From an uncultured Clostridium sp. (lineage in GTDB: Bacteria > Bacillota > Clostridia > TANB77 > CAG-508): 51,947 bases of DNA. Under the pieces are notes generated by a model. That model saw only the letters and a list, made by a program, of their open reading frames with translations. It was not told the DNA's origin and searched no databases. Both the position numbers and the translations under genes were made by a program. How positions within the stretch are numbered: the stretch's first letter is position 1; each line of letters opens with the position of its first letter. The DNA is taken from the NCBI GenBank assembly GCA_900554815.1, contig USIO01000010.1, positions 1-51,947 of the forward strand, in the 5' to 3' direction. This document shows, one piece after another, positions 25,673 to 37,200 of the stretch.

Positions 25673-26109
25673 TGCTGGCTGGGAACAAGCAAAAGCCATC
25701 AAATATGCGCAAGGATTTACTACCCCAGCCCCACGTGATTTTGTAGGTTCTGCACCGCTCTCTGCTCCTGAATCTCTTGCTATTTATCGTTTCACACTTT
25801 CGCACAATTTTAGACTCGTTCTAGCTTATCATACGCAAGGAGCAGTAATCTTTTGGCAATTTCAAAACTATACACCACCAGAATCAGAAGCAATTGCTCT
25901 TCGTTTTAGTAATAGCAGTGGTTACGCATTAGAAGATACTCCTTTTAACTCTAGTTTTGCAGGTTACAAAGATTGGTTTATTCAAAATTACCAAAGACCC
26001 GGTTTTACCATAGAAGCTGGTCTGCGGTGAAAATCCACTTCCTATTTCACAATTTGATCAAATTTATAAAGATAATGAAGGAATCCTTATTTTAGGTGCT
26101 ATTTTATAG
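25650..26109 (+). CDS. M14 peptidase, 3' part (one CGGN site)
   Basis: The rest of the interrupted zinc carboxypeptidase: DLNLQFPAGWEQA, YHTQGAVIFW (third zinc ligand region) and FTIEAG with the catalytic Glu. In the plain frame it would stop just after AGLR. Reading CGGT at 26025-26028 as Gly gives TIEAGLGENPLPISQFDQIY and the normal end of the family. The GTG at 25650 is not a true start; it is codon V of IEGV in the uninterrupted gene. Joined to the 5' part, the gene is complete and needs four +1 events. Confidence 0.9.
26025..26028 (+). other. CGGT glycine quadruplet near the end of the M14 gene
   Basis: Follows CTG; restores LGENPLPISQF, highly typical of this peptidase family. 375 bases (125 codons) after the junction. 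Confidence 0.88.
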
Positions 26110-26112
26110 CAC

Positions 26113-27681
26113 CTATTTTTTCCACAATGTCTTTCCTTCTTTTATTGTCTCTAGTATTTGTATATCCTTAATTTTATCTGTTTGAATTTTAAATGGGTTT
26201 TTGTCTATAATAATAAGGTTTGCCAGTTTTCCTTCTTTTATGCTTCCTTTTTGGTTTTCTTCAAAATATTGGTATGCAGCATTTATAGTTACAGCTTTTA
26301 TAGCATCTATTAATGGTATTCTTTCATCTTTTCCTAATATTTTACCATTTTGTGTTTTTCTTTTTACAGCACACCAAATAGTTTCAAACATATTAGGTTC
26401 TATAACTGGAGAATCTTGGTGAAATGTAAATATAATTTTCTCTTTTAATGCACTTTTAGCAGGACTTATTAGTTCTGCCCTTTGTTTACCTAGATTTTTT
26501 ATGTGTATATCTCCCCAATAATACACATGTCCTATAAAAAATGATAAAATTATACTATACATTTTTATTTTTTCTAGTTGATCCATCCCTAATAGTTGTG
26601 CATGGATTATGACTGGTCTTAAGTCTTTAAAATTTTGGTTTTGTTTTCCAATAGCCTCAATATATTGTTGTATGGCTCTATCTCCATTGCAGTGAGCTAA
26701 TAATTGCATATTGTCTTCTTGTGATTCTACCATAGCTTGTTCAACTTCTTTAGTATCCATAGTGTTGTAACCGCAATATTCTTTTTCCATTTCATACGGT
26801 TTTCTTAACCATGCTGTTCTTAGTTGAGGAGATCCATCTAAAAAGATTTTATATCCTCCAATTTTTATATTTTTATAATATTTTCCTATATTTTTAATAA
26901 ACTTTTCTTTTATCTCTTCTTTTTTCTTTATATCTATATAAGCAACTAAATCTACTTCTATATTTTTACTTTCCAATAGTGATAAATAAATTGGAACAAG
27001 TTCTTCTGTAAGCATTCCTTCTTGCAAAGTTGTAATACCATATGATAAATACTTTTTTTGAGCTTTTAGGCAAGCATTTAATAAGTTCCTATTACTAGGC
27101 ATTGGAACTAGTTTTATATATTTTATAAATGCGTTCTCCTCCAAAAGACCAGTTAACCTTCCGTTTTTTACTTCTATTTTACCTCCTTCAGGCACTACTG
27201 TTTTTTCTGTTATTCCTAACTTTTCTAATGCTACTGTATTAAATATTCCAGAATGCTCTGATGAGTGTTTTAATACTACTGGATTATTTTTTACAATTTT
27301 GTCTAATTCTTCTTTTGTTATATTTCGTTTTTCTATTAGCTTACTATCATCATATCCACTTGCTATAATCCATTCGTCTTTTTTATATTTATTATTTTCT
27401 TGGAATTCCTTTAGCCTATTTCCTATTTCTTTAAAATCAATGCAATTTTTTAGTGAAACCTGTAAAAAATTATTAGCCACAGCCATAAAATGACTATGAG
27501 TGTCTATAAAAGACGGCATAATTGTTTTCCCATTTAAATCTATTAGTTCTGTTTCAGCATCTTTGTATGATAAAATTTTTTCTTTTGTTCCAATTTTTTG
27601 TATAATTTTATCTTTAATTAAAATTGCTTCACATGGTTCTTCTAAAGTAATAAAATCTCCATTATAGTAAATTTTTTTCAT
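26113..27681 (-). CDS. Amidohydrolase (YtcJ-like)
   Basis: A 522-residue metal-dependent hydrolase. The N-terminal beta part is followed by MPSFIDTHSHFM, the first two metal His residues, then ASGYDDSKL and KHSSEHSGIFN, LAHCNGDRAI and FHQDSPVIEPN, the usual YtcJ order. The C-terminal strand LANLIIIDKNPF closes the fold. Substrate unknown. Its start overlaps the regulator gene upstream by 20 bases. Confidence 0.88.
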   Translation of the reverse strand: MKKIYYNGDFITLEEPCEAILIKDKIIQKIGTKEKILSYKDAETELIDLNGKTIMPSFIDTHSHFMAVANNFLQVSLKNCIDFKEIGNRLKEFQENNKYKKDEWIIASGYDDSKLIEKRNITKEELDKIVKNNPVVLKHSSEHSGIFNTVALEKLGITEKTVVPEGGKIEVKNGRLTGLLEENAFIKYIKLVPMPSNRNLLNACLKAQKKYLSYGITTLQEGMLTEELVPIYLSLLESKNIEVDLVAYIDIKKKEEIKEKFIKNIGKYYKNIKIGGYKIFLDGSPQLRTAWLRKPYEMEKEYCGYNTMDTKEVEQAMVESQEDNMQLLAHCNGDRAIQQYIEAIGKQNQNFKDLRPVIIHAQLLGMDQLEKIKMYSIILSFFIGHVYYWGDIHIKNLGKQRAELISPAKSALKEKIIFTFHQDSPVIEPNMFETIWCAVKRKTQNGKILGKDERIPLIDAIKAVTINAAYQYFEENQKGSIKEGKLANLIIIDKNPFKIQTDKIKDIQILETIKEGKTLWKK

Positions 27682-27892
27682 TGCTTTCTTCCTTTCGGTA
27701 CTCTAAAATGTCTCCTGGTGTACAGTTCAATATCTTGCAAATATTTTCCAAAGTAGAAAATCTAATTGCTTTTCCTTTATTATTTTTTAGGATGGATAAG
27801 TTAGCCATCGTAATTCCTAGTTTTTGTGACAATTCTGAAGACGATATTTTTCTTTTAGCCATTACCACATCTAAATTTACAATAATTGGCAT
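27662..27892 (-). CDS. Small XRE-type regulator (YozG-like)
   Basis: Seventy-six residues: an HTH with SSSELSQKLGITMANLSILK and ENICKILNCTPGDILEY, the short Cro/C1 form often paired with DUF2975 membrane proteins. Start ATG with AGGAGGG. It lies between the DUF2975 and amidohydrolase genes and may control that group. Confidence 0.85.
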   Translation of the reverse strand: MPIIVNLDVVMAKRKISSSELSQKLGITMANLSILKNNKGKAIRFSTLENICKILNCTPGDILEYRKEESNEKNLL

Positions 27893-27905
27893 TTCTTTTC
27901 CCTCC

Positions 27906-28367
27906 TTATATTGTTAAATCATTTTCTTCTTTAAATTTAACCGCCTGTTTAAATAATTCTGATAATATGTATAGTCCAATCCAAGCAATTAAAAATATTC
28001 CTACAATAATAAATGTAAAAATTGATTTAAATATATATATTCCTATTATATATTCTAAAGCTATTATTCCTGAACAAATAGATGCAGTCTTTAAGTGACT
28101 TGAGTTTTCTTGTACAAAAGGCATGTTTATACTTAGACTATTGAATAATTTAATAAATTGTTGAACAATTACTAGCATTGGTATTCCAGAAGCATATAGA
28201 AGTATAAGACATGGTATGTAAAAGTTTTGTAAATCTAATCTTAGAAATTGAATATAATATTTTACTACAATTGGTAAAAAAGCGATAGTCAATACTCCGA
28301 ATACAAAAATAATTTGTAGTAAGATTTTTATATAATTTGATATACTTTTCTTCCCCGTTATTTTCAT
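27906..28367 (-). CDS. DUF2975 membrane protein
   Basis: A 153-residue protein with four membrane helices (residues about 13-33, 50-70, 95-115, 118-138). PFVQENSSHLKTASICSGII is typical of DUF2975. These proteins regularly form a pair with the small XRE protein directly downstream; function unknown. AAGGAG ribosome site. Confidence 0.8.
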   Translation of the reverse strand: MKITGKKSISNYIKILLQIIFVFGVLTIAFLPIVVKYYIQFLRLDLQNFYIPCLILLYASGIPMLVIVQQFIKLFNSLSINMPFVQENSSHLKTASICSGIIALEYIIGIYIFKSIFTFIIVGIFLIAWIGLYILSELFKQAVKFKEENDLTI

Positions 28368-28382
28368 AGTTGGTCTCCTTTT

Positions 28383-29840
28383 TTATATTGTTTCATTTTC
28401 TATATTACTTAAAATTTTTCTTGCTCTTTCTTTTGAATAATTATATTCTTGCCATGTACTTTCTTGGCTTTCTAATACTTTTTTTTGTTTTATTAAGTAA
28501 GTTCTAGCAGCTTCTTTTACCTGATTATTATTTGTTTTAAGTAGTCTTGTGATTTCGTCCATAGCATCGAACCCAGTATTATATTTTAAATAAGCTAAAT
28601 CTATTTCATTTTCTTGCTCATTTTTAAAATAATTATCTATATTTTTCTTAGCAATTAAATAATCAAAATTTGCATAGTTTGCAATTATATACATAGTTAA
28701 AATAATAGTAAAGCATACTTTTACTAAGTGAATTTTCTTTTTAGTTATATAAATTATTATTGGAACTAATAATACCATTTCAGTTAATAATATAAAGTCC
28801 ACAGCTAATCTTAAATAAGTGTACCCATATTCTTGTTGATATAAATGCATTCTAAAAAATGAAGATACAATAATAACCCCTGTAAATATTGCCATTAGTA
28901 CATTCATCCATTTAGTATATTTATTTAAGTTCTTTGTACAACCATTACATATAAATAATAATATAAAGTTAATAAATGACACAAATAGTAATTGGAAAAA
29001 TCCTTGTCGTGCGTATTGTGCATAATCAAAGTTTGCTCCTTTTTCAATACCAATAAATAAATATACAAATTGAATAATAGAAAATATAAAGTATATTATA
29101 TTTAATATAGTTAAGACAGTGTTTATTGTAAAAATATCTATTTTGTGTTCTTTTCTCTTATTTACTTCTTCAGAAACACTATAAGATGTATGCTCACCAA
29201 TTAAATTTATAATATAGCTTAAAAAATAAATTCCAAGAATAAAAATTATTACTATTCTTAGTAAAAAGTATATAATTTCATAGTCAACAAATAAAGACTT
29301 CAAATAACTTGCAATCCAACCAAATGAATCTGCAAAAATCGTATCTGCAGACATTAGTAAATATAACACAATTAGTGCAATAGGAATAGTAATTAATATA
29401 GTTTTTACTATCTTTTTTAATATTTTTCCATTATTTTGTTCAGTTTGAAAAAGATCTTTTATTTTTTTTCCACTTTCTCCAAATAATTCTATTGGACCAA
29501 ATAAAACAGAAAATATTTTACTAATTAATAATTTTAATTTTAAATCACCTGCAGTTAACCAAATACTCATAATTGCTATCAATCCTAATATGGCAATTAT
29601 ATTAATTACAGCAAAACTTTTATTATCAAATAGCATATAAGTAAAAGAAAGTAATATAATCGGTATTATTAATGTACAGGCTTTTTTGTCTTTTACCTTT
29701 TTTGACTTATTCAAAACATAAACTAAAAATAGAGTAATTGGAATAAAAAATAGTGACATAGAAACTCCCCAGTTTTTATTCCAAAATAAAATAGAATGCC
29801 ATATACTTAAAACAAAACTACCTAATATTGCTGTTTTCAA
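28383..29840 (-). CDS. Multi-pass membrane protein (DUF4173-like)
   Basis: About 485 residues and 11 or more hydrophobic helices, with a soluble C-terminal 110 residues (LIAKKNIDNYFKNEQENEID, NTGFDAMDEITRLL). The general plan and the LSADTIFADSF-like segment between helices match the DUF4153/DUF4173 group. I prefer the TTG at 29840, with GGAGG eight bases upstream; the GTG three codons earlier overlaps that ribosome site. Function unknown. Confidence 0.7.
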   Translation of the reverse strand: MKTAILGSFVLSIWHSILFWNKNWGVSMSLFFIPITLFLVYVLNKSKKVKDKKACTLIIPIILLSFTYMLFDNKSFAVINIIAILGLIAIMSIWLTAGDLKLKLLISKIFSVLFGPIELFGESGKKIKDLFQTEQNNGKILKKIVKTILITIPIALIVLYLLMSADTIFADSFGWIASYLKSLFVDYEIIYFLLRIVIIFILGIYFLSYIINLIGEHTSYSVSEEVNKRKEHKIDIFTINTVLTILNIIYFIFSIIQFVYLFIGIEKGANFDYAQYARQGFFQLLFVSFINFILLFICNGCTKNLNKYTKWMNVLMAIFTGVIIVSSFFRMHLYQQEYGYTYLRLAVDFILLTEMVLLVPIIIYITKKKIHLVKVCFTIILTMYIIANYANFDYLIAKKNIDNYFKNEQENEIDLAYLKYNTGFDAMDEITRLLKTNNNQVKEAARTYLIKQKKVLESQESTWQEYNYSKERARKILSNIENETI

Positions 29841-29935
29841 TATTTCCACCTCCTATATTTACCAATAGTATATATAGAGTTTTATCTTTTGTCAATACTT
29901 TTTTATTGTTTTTCAATAAGTTTTTGTTCTACATT

Positions 29936-31076
29936 TTATACTCTTTTGCCAAGTTTTATTTTTAAACTATATTCTCTATTATTTCTATTAATATACAAAG
30001 TAACTTCATCTCCTGGATTTTTACTATAAATATATTGCCTTAGTTCACACATTTTATTTATTTTTATATCATCTATTTTTGTTATAATGTCGCCAACTTT
30101 TAATCCACTCCCATTACAAGGGCCATCTAATACAATTTGTGCTACATATACTCCTCCAGTAAAGTCTATACTAGAGTCCAAATATGGTATTACCTTTTCG
30201 TCATATCCAAAAATTCCCAAATATGCCTCTTCAAATTCTTTATAATTTTTCAATTTTTCAATAATAGGTTTTACAATGTTAATAGGAACTGCAAATCCAA
30301 TTCCTTCTGCTGATGTTATTTTAACAGTGTTAATTCCTATAACTTCTCCATTTAAGTTAATTAGAGGTCCTCCACTATTTCCTGGATTAATAGTCGCATC
30401 TGTTTGTAGTAAATTTTCCATATAGCTTACATTATTTTCTTCCTCAATCTTTATAGTTCTATCTACTGCACTAATTATTCCTCCAGTAACAGTTCTTTGA
30501 AATTCGTATCCTATTGGATTTCCTATTGCAAAAACTTGTTGTGCTACTTTTACAGTTTCTGAATCTCCCAGAGTTATTGTTTTCAACATTTTTGCATTAA
30601 TTTTTACTATAGATAAATCAATATCTTCATCTGACCATATAACATTCCCATTATATACTTTTCCATTTTCTAGTGTAATATAACAAGTACTGTATTTACT
30701 CCCAGACACATGTTGGTTTGTTAATATATAGCCATCTTCTGTTATAATTATTCCAGTTCCTAAACCTAGTCCGTGAAACACTTTCATTTAAAAAAATTGC
30801 GCTTCCAGTATTTTTAATTTTAGAAATTCCAACTACACTCTGACTTACTTCTTCTATAACATCTGTAATTTCTACATTCTGCATTTTAGCATCTTCTAGG
30901 CTTCTTGTTAAATTATAACCCACTTCATTAGTCTCTTTAACTGGATTTATTTCTATATTTAAATACATATTATGTAGTAACAATGTCATTGCTGAAACTA
31001 AAATCATAATAGAAATTAAACATAAAAACCTTTTTAGCTTTATATGTTTTTTTTCTTTTGGTTTATATCTATACAT
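29936..31076 (-). CDS. htrA: HtrA/DegP-like membrane-anchored serine protease (one CGGN site)
   Basis: A 379-residue protease. One membrane helix (residues 13-33), then a trypsin-like domain with catalytic His in NQHVSG (about residue 120), Asp in EDIDLSIVKI and Ser in NPGNSGGPL (about residue 233), then a PDZ domain (GPCNGSGLKVGDIITKI). In the plain frame it is split into a 5' piece ending NESVSRTRFRN and a 3' piece beginning within the protease domain. CGGA at 30770-30773, codon 102, read as Gly gives ESVSGLGLGTGIIITEDGY, the usual GxGxG start of HtrA domains. ATG chosen with GGAGGG upstream. Confidence 0.9.
30770..30773 (-). other. CGGA glycine quadruplet in the HtrA gene
   Basis: Follows TCA after 101 codons. 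Without a +1 step both the catalytic triad and the PDZ domain are lost. Confidence 0.88.
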
Positions 31077-31230
31077 ATACCCTCCAAATTGCTTGTACTC
31101 TATAATGTTTATTTTTTCCAAGTTTTATAAGATTTAATCATTTATTAATTATAGGAATATGTAGTTTTTCGCCAAATATTTCAAAAATATTACATTTTTA
31201 TTACAATTAGATTATCTTTCATATAAAAAG

Positions 31231-31258
31231 TTGATTTTTCTATATAAAAATATATAAT
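31231..31258 (+). promoter_or_regulatory. Probable promoter of the NRPS operon
   Basis: TTGATT at 31231-31236 and TATAAT at 31253-31258, spacer 16, about 33 bases before the NRPS ATG. Confidence 0.5.
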
Positions 31259-31291
31259 TGGGTTGAAAAATAGTATTTTAAAGGTGATTAG

Positions 31292-34200
31292 ATGGATAAG
31301 CAATTTTTTGAATTAACAAATCCACAAAAATCAATTTGGTATACAGAAAAATTTTTCGAAAATGCACCAATTAATAATATTTGTGGTGTACTTAAAATAA
31401 ACCAAAAAGTAGATTTTTCAATATTAGAAAAAGCTTTAAATCTTTTTGTAAAAAATAATGATAGTTTTAGAATACAAGTTAAATTAGAAAACAATCTGCC
31501 TTTTCAATATATACAGCCTTTTCAGACTTTTAAAGTTCCATTAGATGTAATTGATAATGATGAGAATCTAAAAAATGTTGAAAAAAATTTTTCTCAAGAA
31601 ATTTTTTCACTTATAAATTGTCAATTATTTAAGTTTAAAATGTTTAAATTAAAAGATGGTACTGGTGGATTTATGGCTTTAATGCATCACTTAATTTCTG
31701 ATGCATGGTCTTCAGGGCTATTAATTAATGAAGTAATGGATATTTATGCTTCATTAATTAATAATGTACCTATTAACATTAATTTTTATTCTTATATAGA
31801 TTATATAGAATCAGAAAAAGAATATTTGTTAAGTGAAAAATATAAAAATGACGAGGATTACTGGCTAAATCAGTTCTCTTCTATTCCAGAAATTGCAACA
31901 ATCCCTAGTCCTAAGGCAAATCCAAATAAGTCTAATACTGCTAAAAGATTAACATATTGTATTGATAAATTGCTTATAAATAATATTAATTCATTTTGTT
32001 TAACTAATAAAATTTCTATTTTTAATTTTTTTATGGGTATATTAGCAACATATATTGGGAAACTATGTAATTTACAAGAATTTGTTATTGGAACGCCTAT
32101 TTTAAATAGAAGTTCTTTTAAAGAAAAACATACTACTGGTATGTTTATTAGTACTGTTCCTTTTAAAATTAGCCTAACTCCTACTAATACATTCTTAGAT
32201 TTTGTATCTAAAATTGCAAAAGATACAATGTCAATGTTACGTCATCAGAAATATCCTTACCAGAAACTATTAGAAATTTTAAGAAAATCAAACCCAGATT
32301 TACCAAATTTATATAATATTGCATTTTCTTATCAAAACACAAGATCAAATAAAAATTCTTCTTCAATTGATTTTGAGTCTTATTGGATTCCAAATGATTG
32401 CATTGGAAATAATATTGAATTTCATATTCATGACTTAAATGATTCTGGAAGTTTGAATATTTCTTATGACTATAAAGATAAAATTTATACATCTTACGAA
32501 ATATCTATGATACACAAAAGAATACTATGTATTATTCAGCAAGTTTTAGATAATGGTAATATACAAATTAAAGATATTAACATTGTTACTCCCGAAGAAG
32601 AAAAACAATTATTAGTAGATTTCTCTGGTAAAAAAACAAATTATCCTAAAAATTCTACTATTGTTTCTTTATTTGAACAAAATGTTGAAAATTTTCCTAA
32701 TTCTATTGCTGTTTCATATAAAAATGAAAATTTAACATATCAAGAATTAAATAATAAAGTAAACCAGTTTGCAAACTATTTATTAGAGCAAAAAATTTCT
32801 GGTGGTAATGTTATTAGTATTTGCATGGAAAAAAATATTAATTTTATCATTGCTATCCTTGCAGTACAAAAAATTGGTTGTGCTTATTTACCAATTAATC
32901 CTACTTACCCTTTTGATAGGATTAAATATATTATGGAAAATAGTAATTCTATTTTATTAATTGCAGATCATTGTATTAATATAAAAAATACACTTATAAT
33001 GCAATCAATTAATCTTTCAAATTATAGTCCTCAAAATCCTAATATTAATATTTCTTGTAAAGATTTAGCTTATGTTATTTATACATCTGGTTCTACAGGG
33101 GATCCTAAAGGAGTAATGGTAAACCACCGAAATTTAATTAACTTTATATATTGTCTAAATAATCAGTTTAAAAATGGATTAATTCCAGCAGATAACTGTC
33201 TTTCTTTAGCAAATATATCGTTTGATGCCAGTGTATTTGAGATTTTTTCTCCTTTAGTAATGGGATGTAAATTAGTTTTATACCCAGAAAACATTTTAAC
33301 AGATATTCCATTATTATGTGATACCATTTTCGAAAAAAATATTACATTTTTATATATCCCGCCAAACATTTTACTTGATGTTTGTTCTCACTTAAAGAGT
33401 CTAAATAAGCCAATTCCTATAAATAAATTGTTTGTCGGGGTCGAATCTATAAAAAATGGAACTTTAAATAATTATTTGGAATTAAATTCTAGTATGGAAA
33501 TTGTTAATGCTTATGGTCCAACAGAAACTAGTATTGTTGCAACATTTTTTCCTTATATTAAAAATGAAAATATAGAAAATGTAGTTCCTATTGGTTTTCC
33601 TGTTGACAACAGCCATATATATATTGTTAATTCTTATTATTCTTTACAGCCAATTCATGCCCCTGGTGAAATTTATGTATGCGGAGATAATGTGTCTAAA
33701 GGATATTTAAATAATGTAGATTTAACAAAAAAATCCTTTATCCCTAATTTTTTAGGTACTGGTCAAGTTGCTTATAAAACTGGAGATTTGGGTTACTGGA
33801 ATTTAGATGGTTCTGTTCAATTTATTGGTAGAAATGATTCTCAAATTAAGTTTAGAGGGCATAGAATTGAATTAGGAGAAATTAACAATACCATTAAAGC
33901 ATTTCCTAAAGTAAAAAATTCTTTTACTACAATTGTTTCGGTTAACAATATTCCTGCTTTATGTTCTTATGTTGTAGCCGAAAAAAAACAAGTAGAATTA
34001 TTAAAAGAGCATTTAAAAAATACATTACCATATTATATGATACCAACACATATTATACCTTTAGAAAAAATGCCAGTAAATTTAAATGGAAAAATTGATA
34101 AAACAAAATTACCTAGCATTGCTATAATCAAAACTGAAATGACTTCTGCTAAAAACAAAACTGAAGAAATTTTACTAAAAATATGGCAATCTATTTTAGG

Positions 34201-37200
34201 GTTAGAAGAAATTAGTACAAATTCCGATTTTTTTGAATTAGGAGCAGATTCATTATGCTCTATTAAACTAATTTCTGAAATCTATGAAAAATTAAATATT
34301 AAAATACCTATAAAAGTGATTTTTGAGCATAGAACTATTATAAGTTTAGCGCAATATATTGATGAAGAATCAGAAAAAATTGTGCATAATACAATCACGC
34401 CAGTTAAAAAGGCTTCTTATTACAAAACATCTACTGCTCAGAAAAGAATATATTACGCCTCTCAATTGGCTGGCGAAAAAACATTATCTTATAACATTTC
34501 TGGTGGAATTATTTTAGATTCTACTCTTAATGTTTGCAAATTACAAAATTGCATTAATAAATTAGTAAAAAGACACATTTCTTTGCGAACTTATTTTGAA
34601 ATAGTTAATAATGAAATCGTTCAGAAAATTGATGATACATTAAATATAAATGTTGAAACAATAAATTGTAAAGAAAGTCAGTTAGAAGAAGTTTTTAAAA
34701 ATTTTGCAAAAGCATTTGACTTATCAAAAGCTCCATTAGCAAGATTTATGTATGTTAATTTTGAAAATGGAAAAAGCGCTTTTTTAATTAATACACATCA
34801 CATTATTTCTGATGGTTCTTCTATTAGTTTATTAATTAATGAGTTATGCCAATTGTATAATGACATAGAACTTACTGAGCATAAAATTCATTATATTGAT
34901 TTTGCTAATTGGGAAAATGAGCAATTAAAAACTAACAGTTATGAAAAACATAAACAATTTTGGAAAAGTAATTTTGAAGATGAAATTCCTGTATTAAATT
35001 TGCCTACTCAATTTTCTAGGCCTAATGTTTCTTCTTTCCAAGGGAAAAAAGTGCATTCATCTATTGGACATGATTTAACAGCTTCTCTTTATCAATTGGC
35101 AAATCAATTATCAGTAACTCCGTATATGTTATTTCTTTCTGTTTATTATATATTACTTGCAAAATATTCCTCTCAGGAAGACATTATTGTTGGTTCTCCA
35201 ATTGTTGGTAGGAAATTACCAGAAACTTATTCTATGATGGGAATGTTTGTTAATTCATTGCCTTTAAGAAATAATGTGAATCAAGAATTATCGTTTCACA
35301 CATTTTTGCAACAAGTTAAAAAGAATTGTCTAGCTTGTTTCGAACATCAAGCTTATCCTTTTGATGAGCTTGTTAATCAATTAAATTTAAATAGAGATAT
35401 TAGTAGAAATCCTCTTTTTGACACTATGTTTGTATTTCAAAATGAGGGTAATCCAAAAATAGGTTTTGGGGATGTAAAAGCAAAATATTATATTCCTGAT
35501 ATGAATATTTCTAAATTTGATTTAACTTTAGAAATAATGCCAGATAATGATCACTTAAATTTATCATTTGAATATTGTACAGACCTTTTTGAAAATTGGT
35601 TTATTGAAAATATGGCAAATCATTATACAAATATTTTGAAAATAATCCTTGATAATCCTAATATTGTAATAAAAGATATTGATATTCTTTCATCAGAAGA
35701 AAAATACAAATTAATTTATGAATTTAATAACACTAGCGCTTCATATTCTAAAGACAAGACTATTTCCCAATTGTTTGAAGCTCAGGTTGAAAAAACTCCA
35801 GATTCTATTGCAGTTGTATTTGAAAATCAAAAACTAACTTATAAGCAATTAAATGAAAAAGCAAATTGCTTAGCACATTATATAGTAGGACATGGAATTA
35901 ATAAATCTAGTATTGTTGGAATTATGTTGAGCCGTTCTTTAGAACTAGTTATTACTATTTTGGCTGCAAATAAATTAGGTTCTGCTTATATTTTAATTGA
36001 TCCAACTTTACCTAATGAACGTATTCAATATATGTTAGAAAATAGTAAGGCATCTCTTCTTATTACAAATAAAAAAAATAATAATATACATTTTGCAAAC
36101 ATAATGCTTATTGATGAATTAAATATAAAACCAGAAAAAAATCTTAATATTGCTCAAAACAATAATGAAATATTATGTATTATTTATACTTCTGGTTCTA
36201 CAGGTATGCCAAAAGGAGTTTTATTAAGAAAAATTGGCTTTGTTAACTTATTATATGCTTTCAATAAATGCATGGATATTTTTAATTTTACCAATTTTTT
36301 AAGTATTGCTACTGTTTCTTTTGATATGTTTTCTGTTGAATTGTTCTGTTCCTTATTGCAAGGTAAGAAATTATTTTTAACTACAGAAGAAGAGCAAAGA
36401 AATCCAAGATTACTTGCTGAAATTATAGAAAATAATCATATTGAATTTATGGTTTCAACTCCTTCTAAAGTAGAGTTGTTTTTATCAAATGAATATTTTG
36501 CTAAATCTTTAAAATTTTTAAAAGCAATTCAATTGGGAGGTGAAGTATTTTCTCCTAGTTTATTTAAAAAACTAAAGAAATATACACAAGCAAAATTATA
36601 TAATGGATATGGTCCAACAGAAATAACAGCATGTTGCTCTAATAAAGAAGTTTTAATAGAAAATAATATTAATATTGGAAAGCCAATAAACAACACAAAA
36701 ATTTTTATTTTAGATAAATATTTAAAGTTATGTCCAGTTGGTGTTCCTGGAGAAATTTGTGTTACTGGGGATGGAATCTCTGGTGGATACATTAATCAAC
36801 CAGATGCTACTAAAAAGAACTTCGTTAAAAATCCTTTTGATAATAATATTATATACAAAACTGGCGATATTGGAACCTATTCTAAAGATTTTGAAATTCA
36901 ATATATTGGTAGAAATGACCATCAAGTTAAATTGCATGGATTACGTATAGAACTTTCTGAAATTGAAAAGCAAATTATCTCTATTCCAAGTGTAAGTCGT
37001 TGTGTAGTTCTTTTAAATAATTTTGAAAATACTACTCACATTGTTTCGTTTTACACAGGAACTGCTGATTCTCAAACAATAAAAACGAAACTAGAAAAAA
37101 TATTGCCAGCTTATATGGTGCCAAAATACTTTATTCATTTAAAAGAATTACCAATGAATTCAAATGGTAAAATTGATGTAATTCAATTAAAGAAAATGCC

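Noticed and set aside
25650..26030. Independent gene starting at GTG 25650
   Set aside because: It is the 3' part of the interrupted M14 gene; the GTG is a valine codon at the att core.
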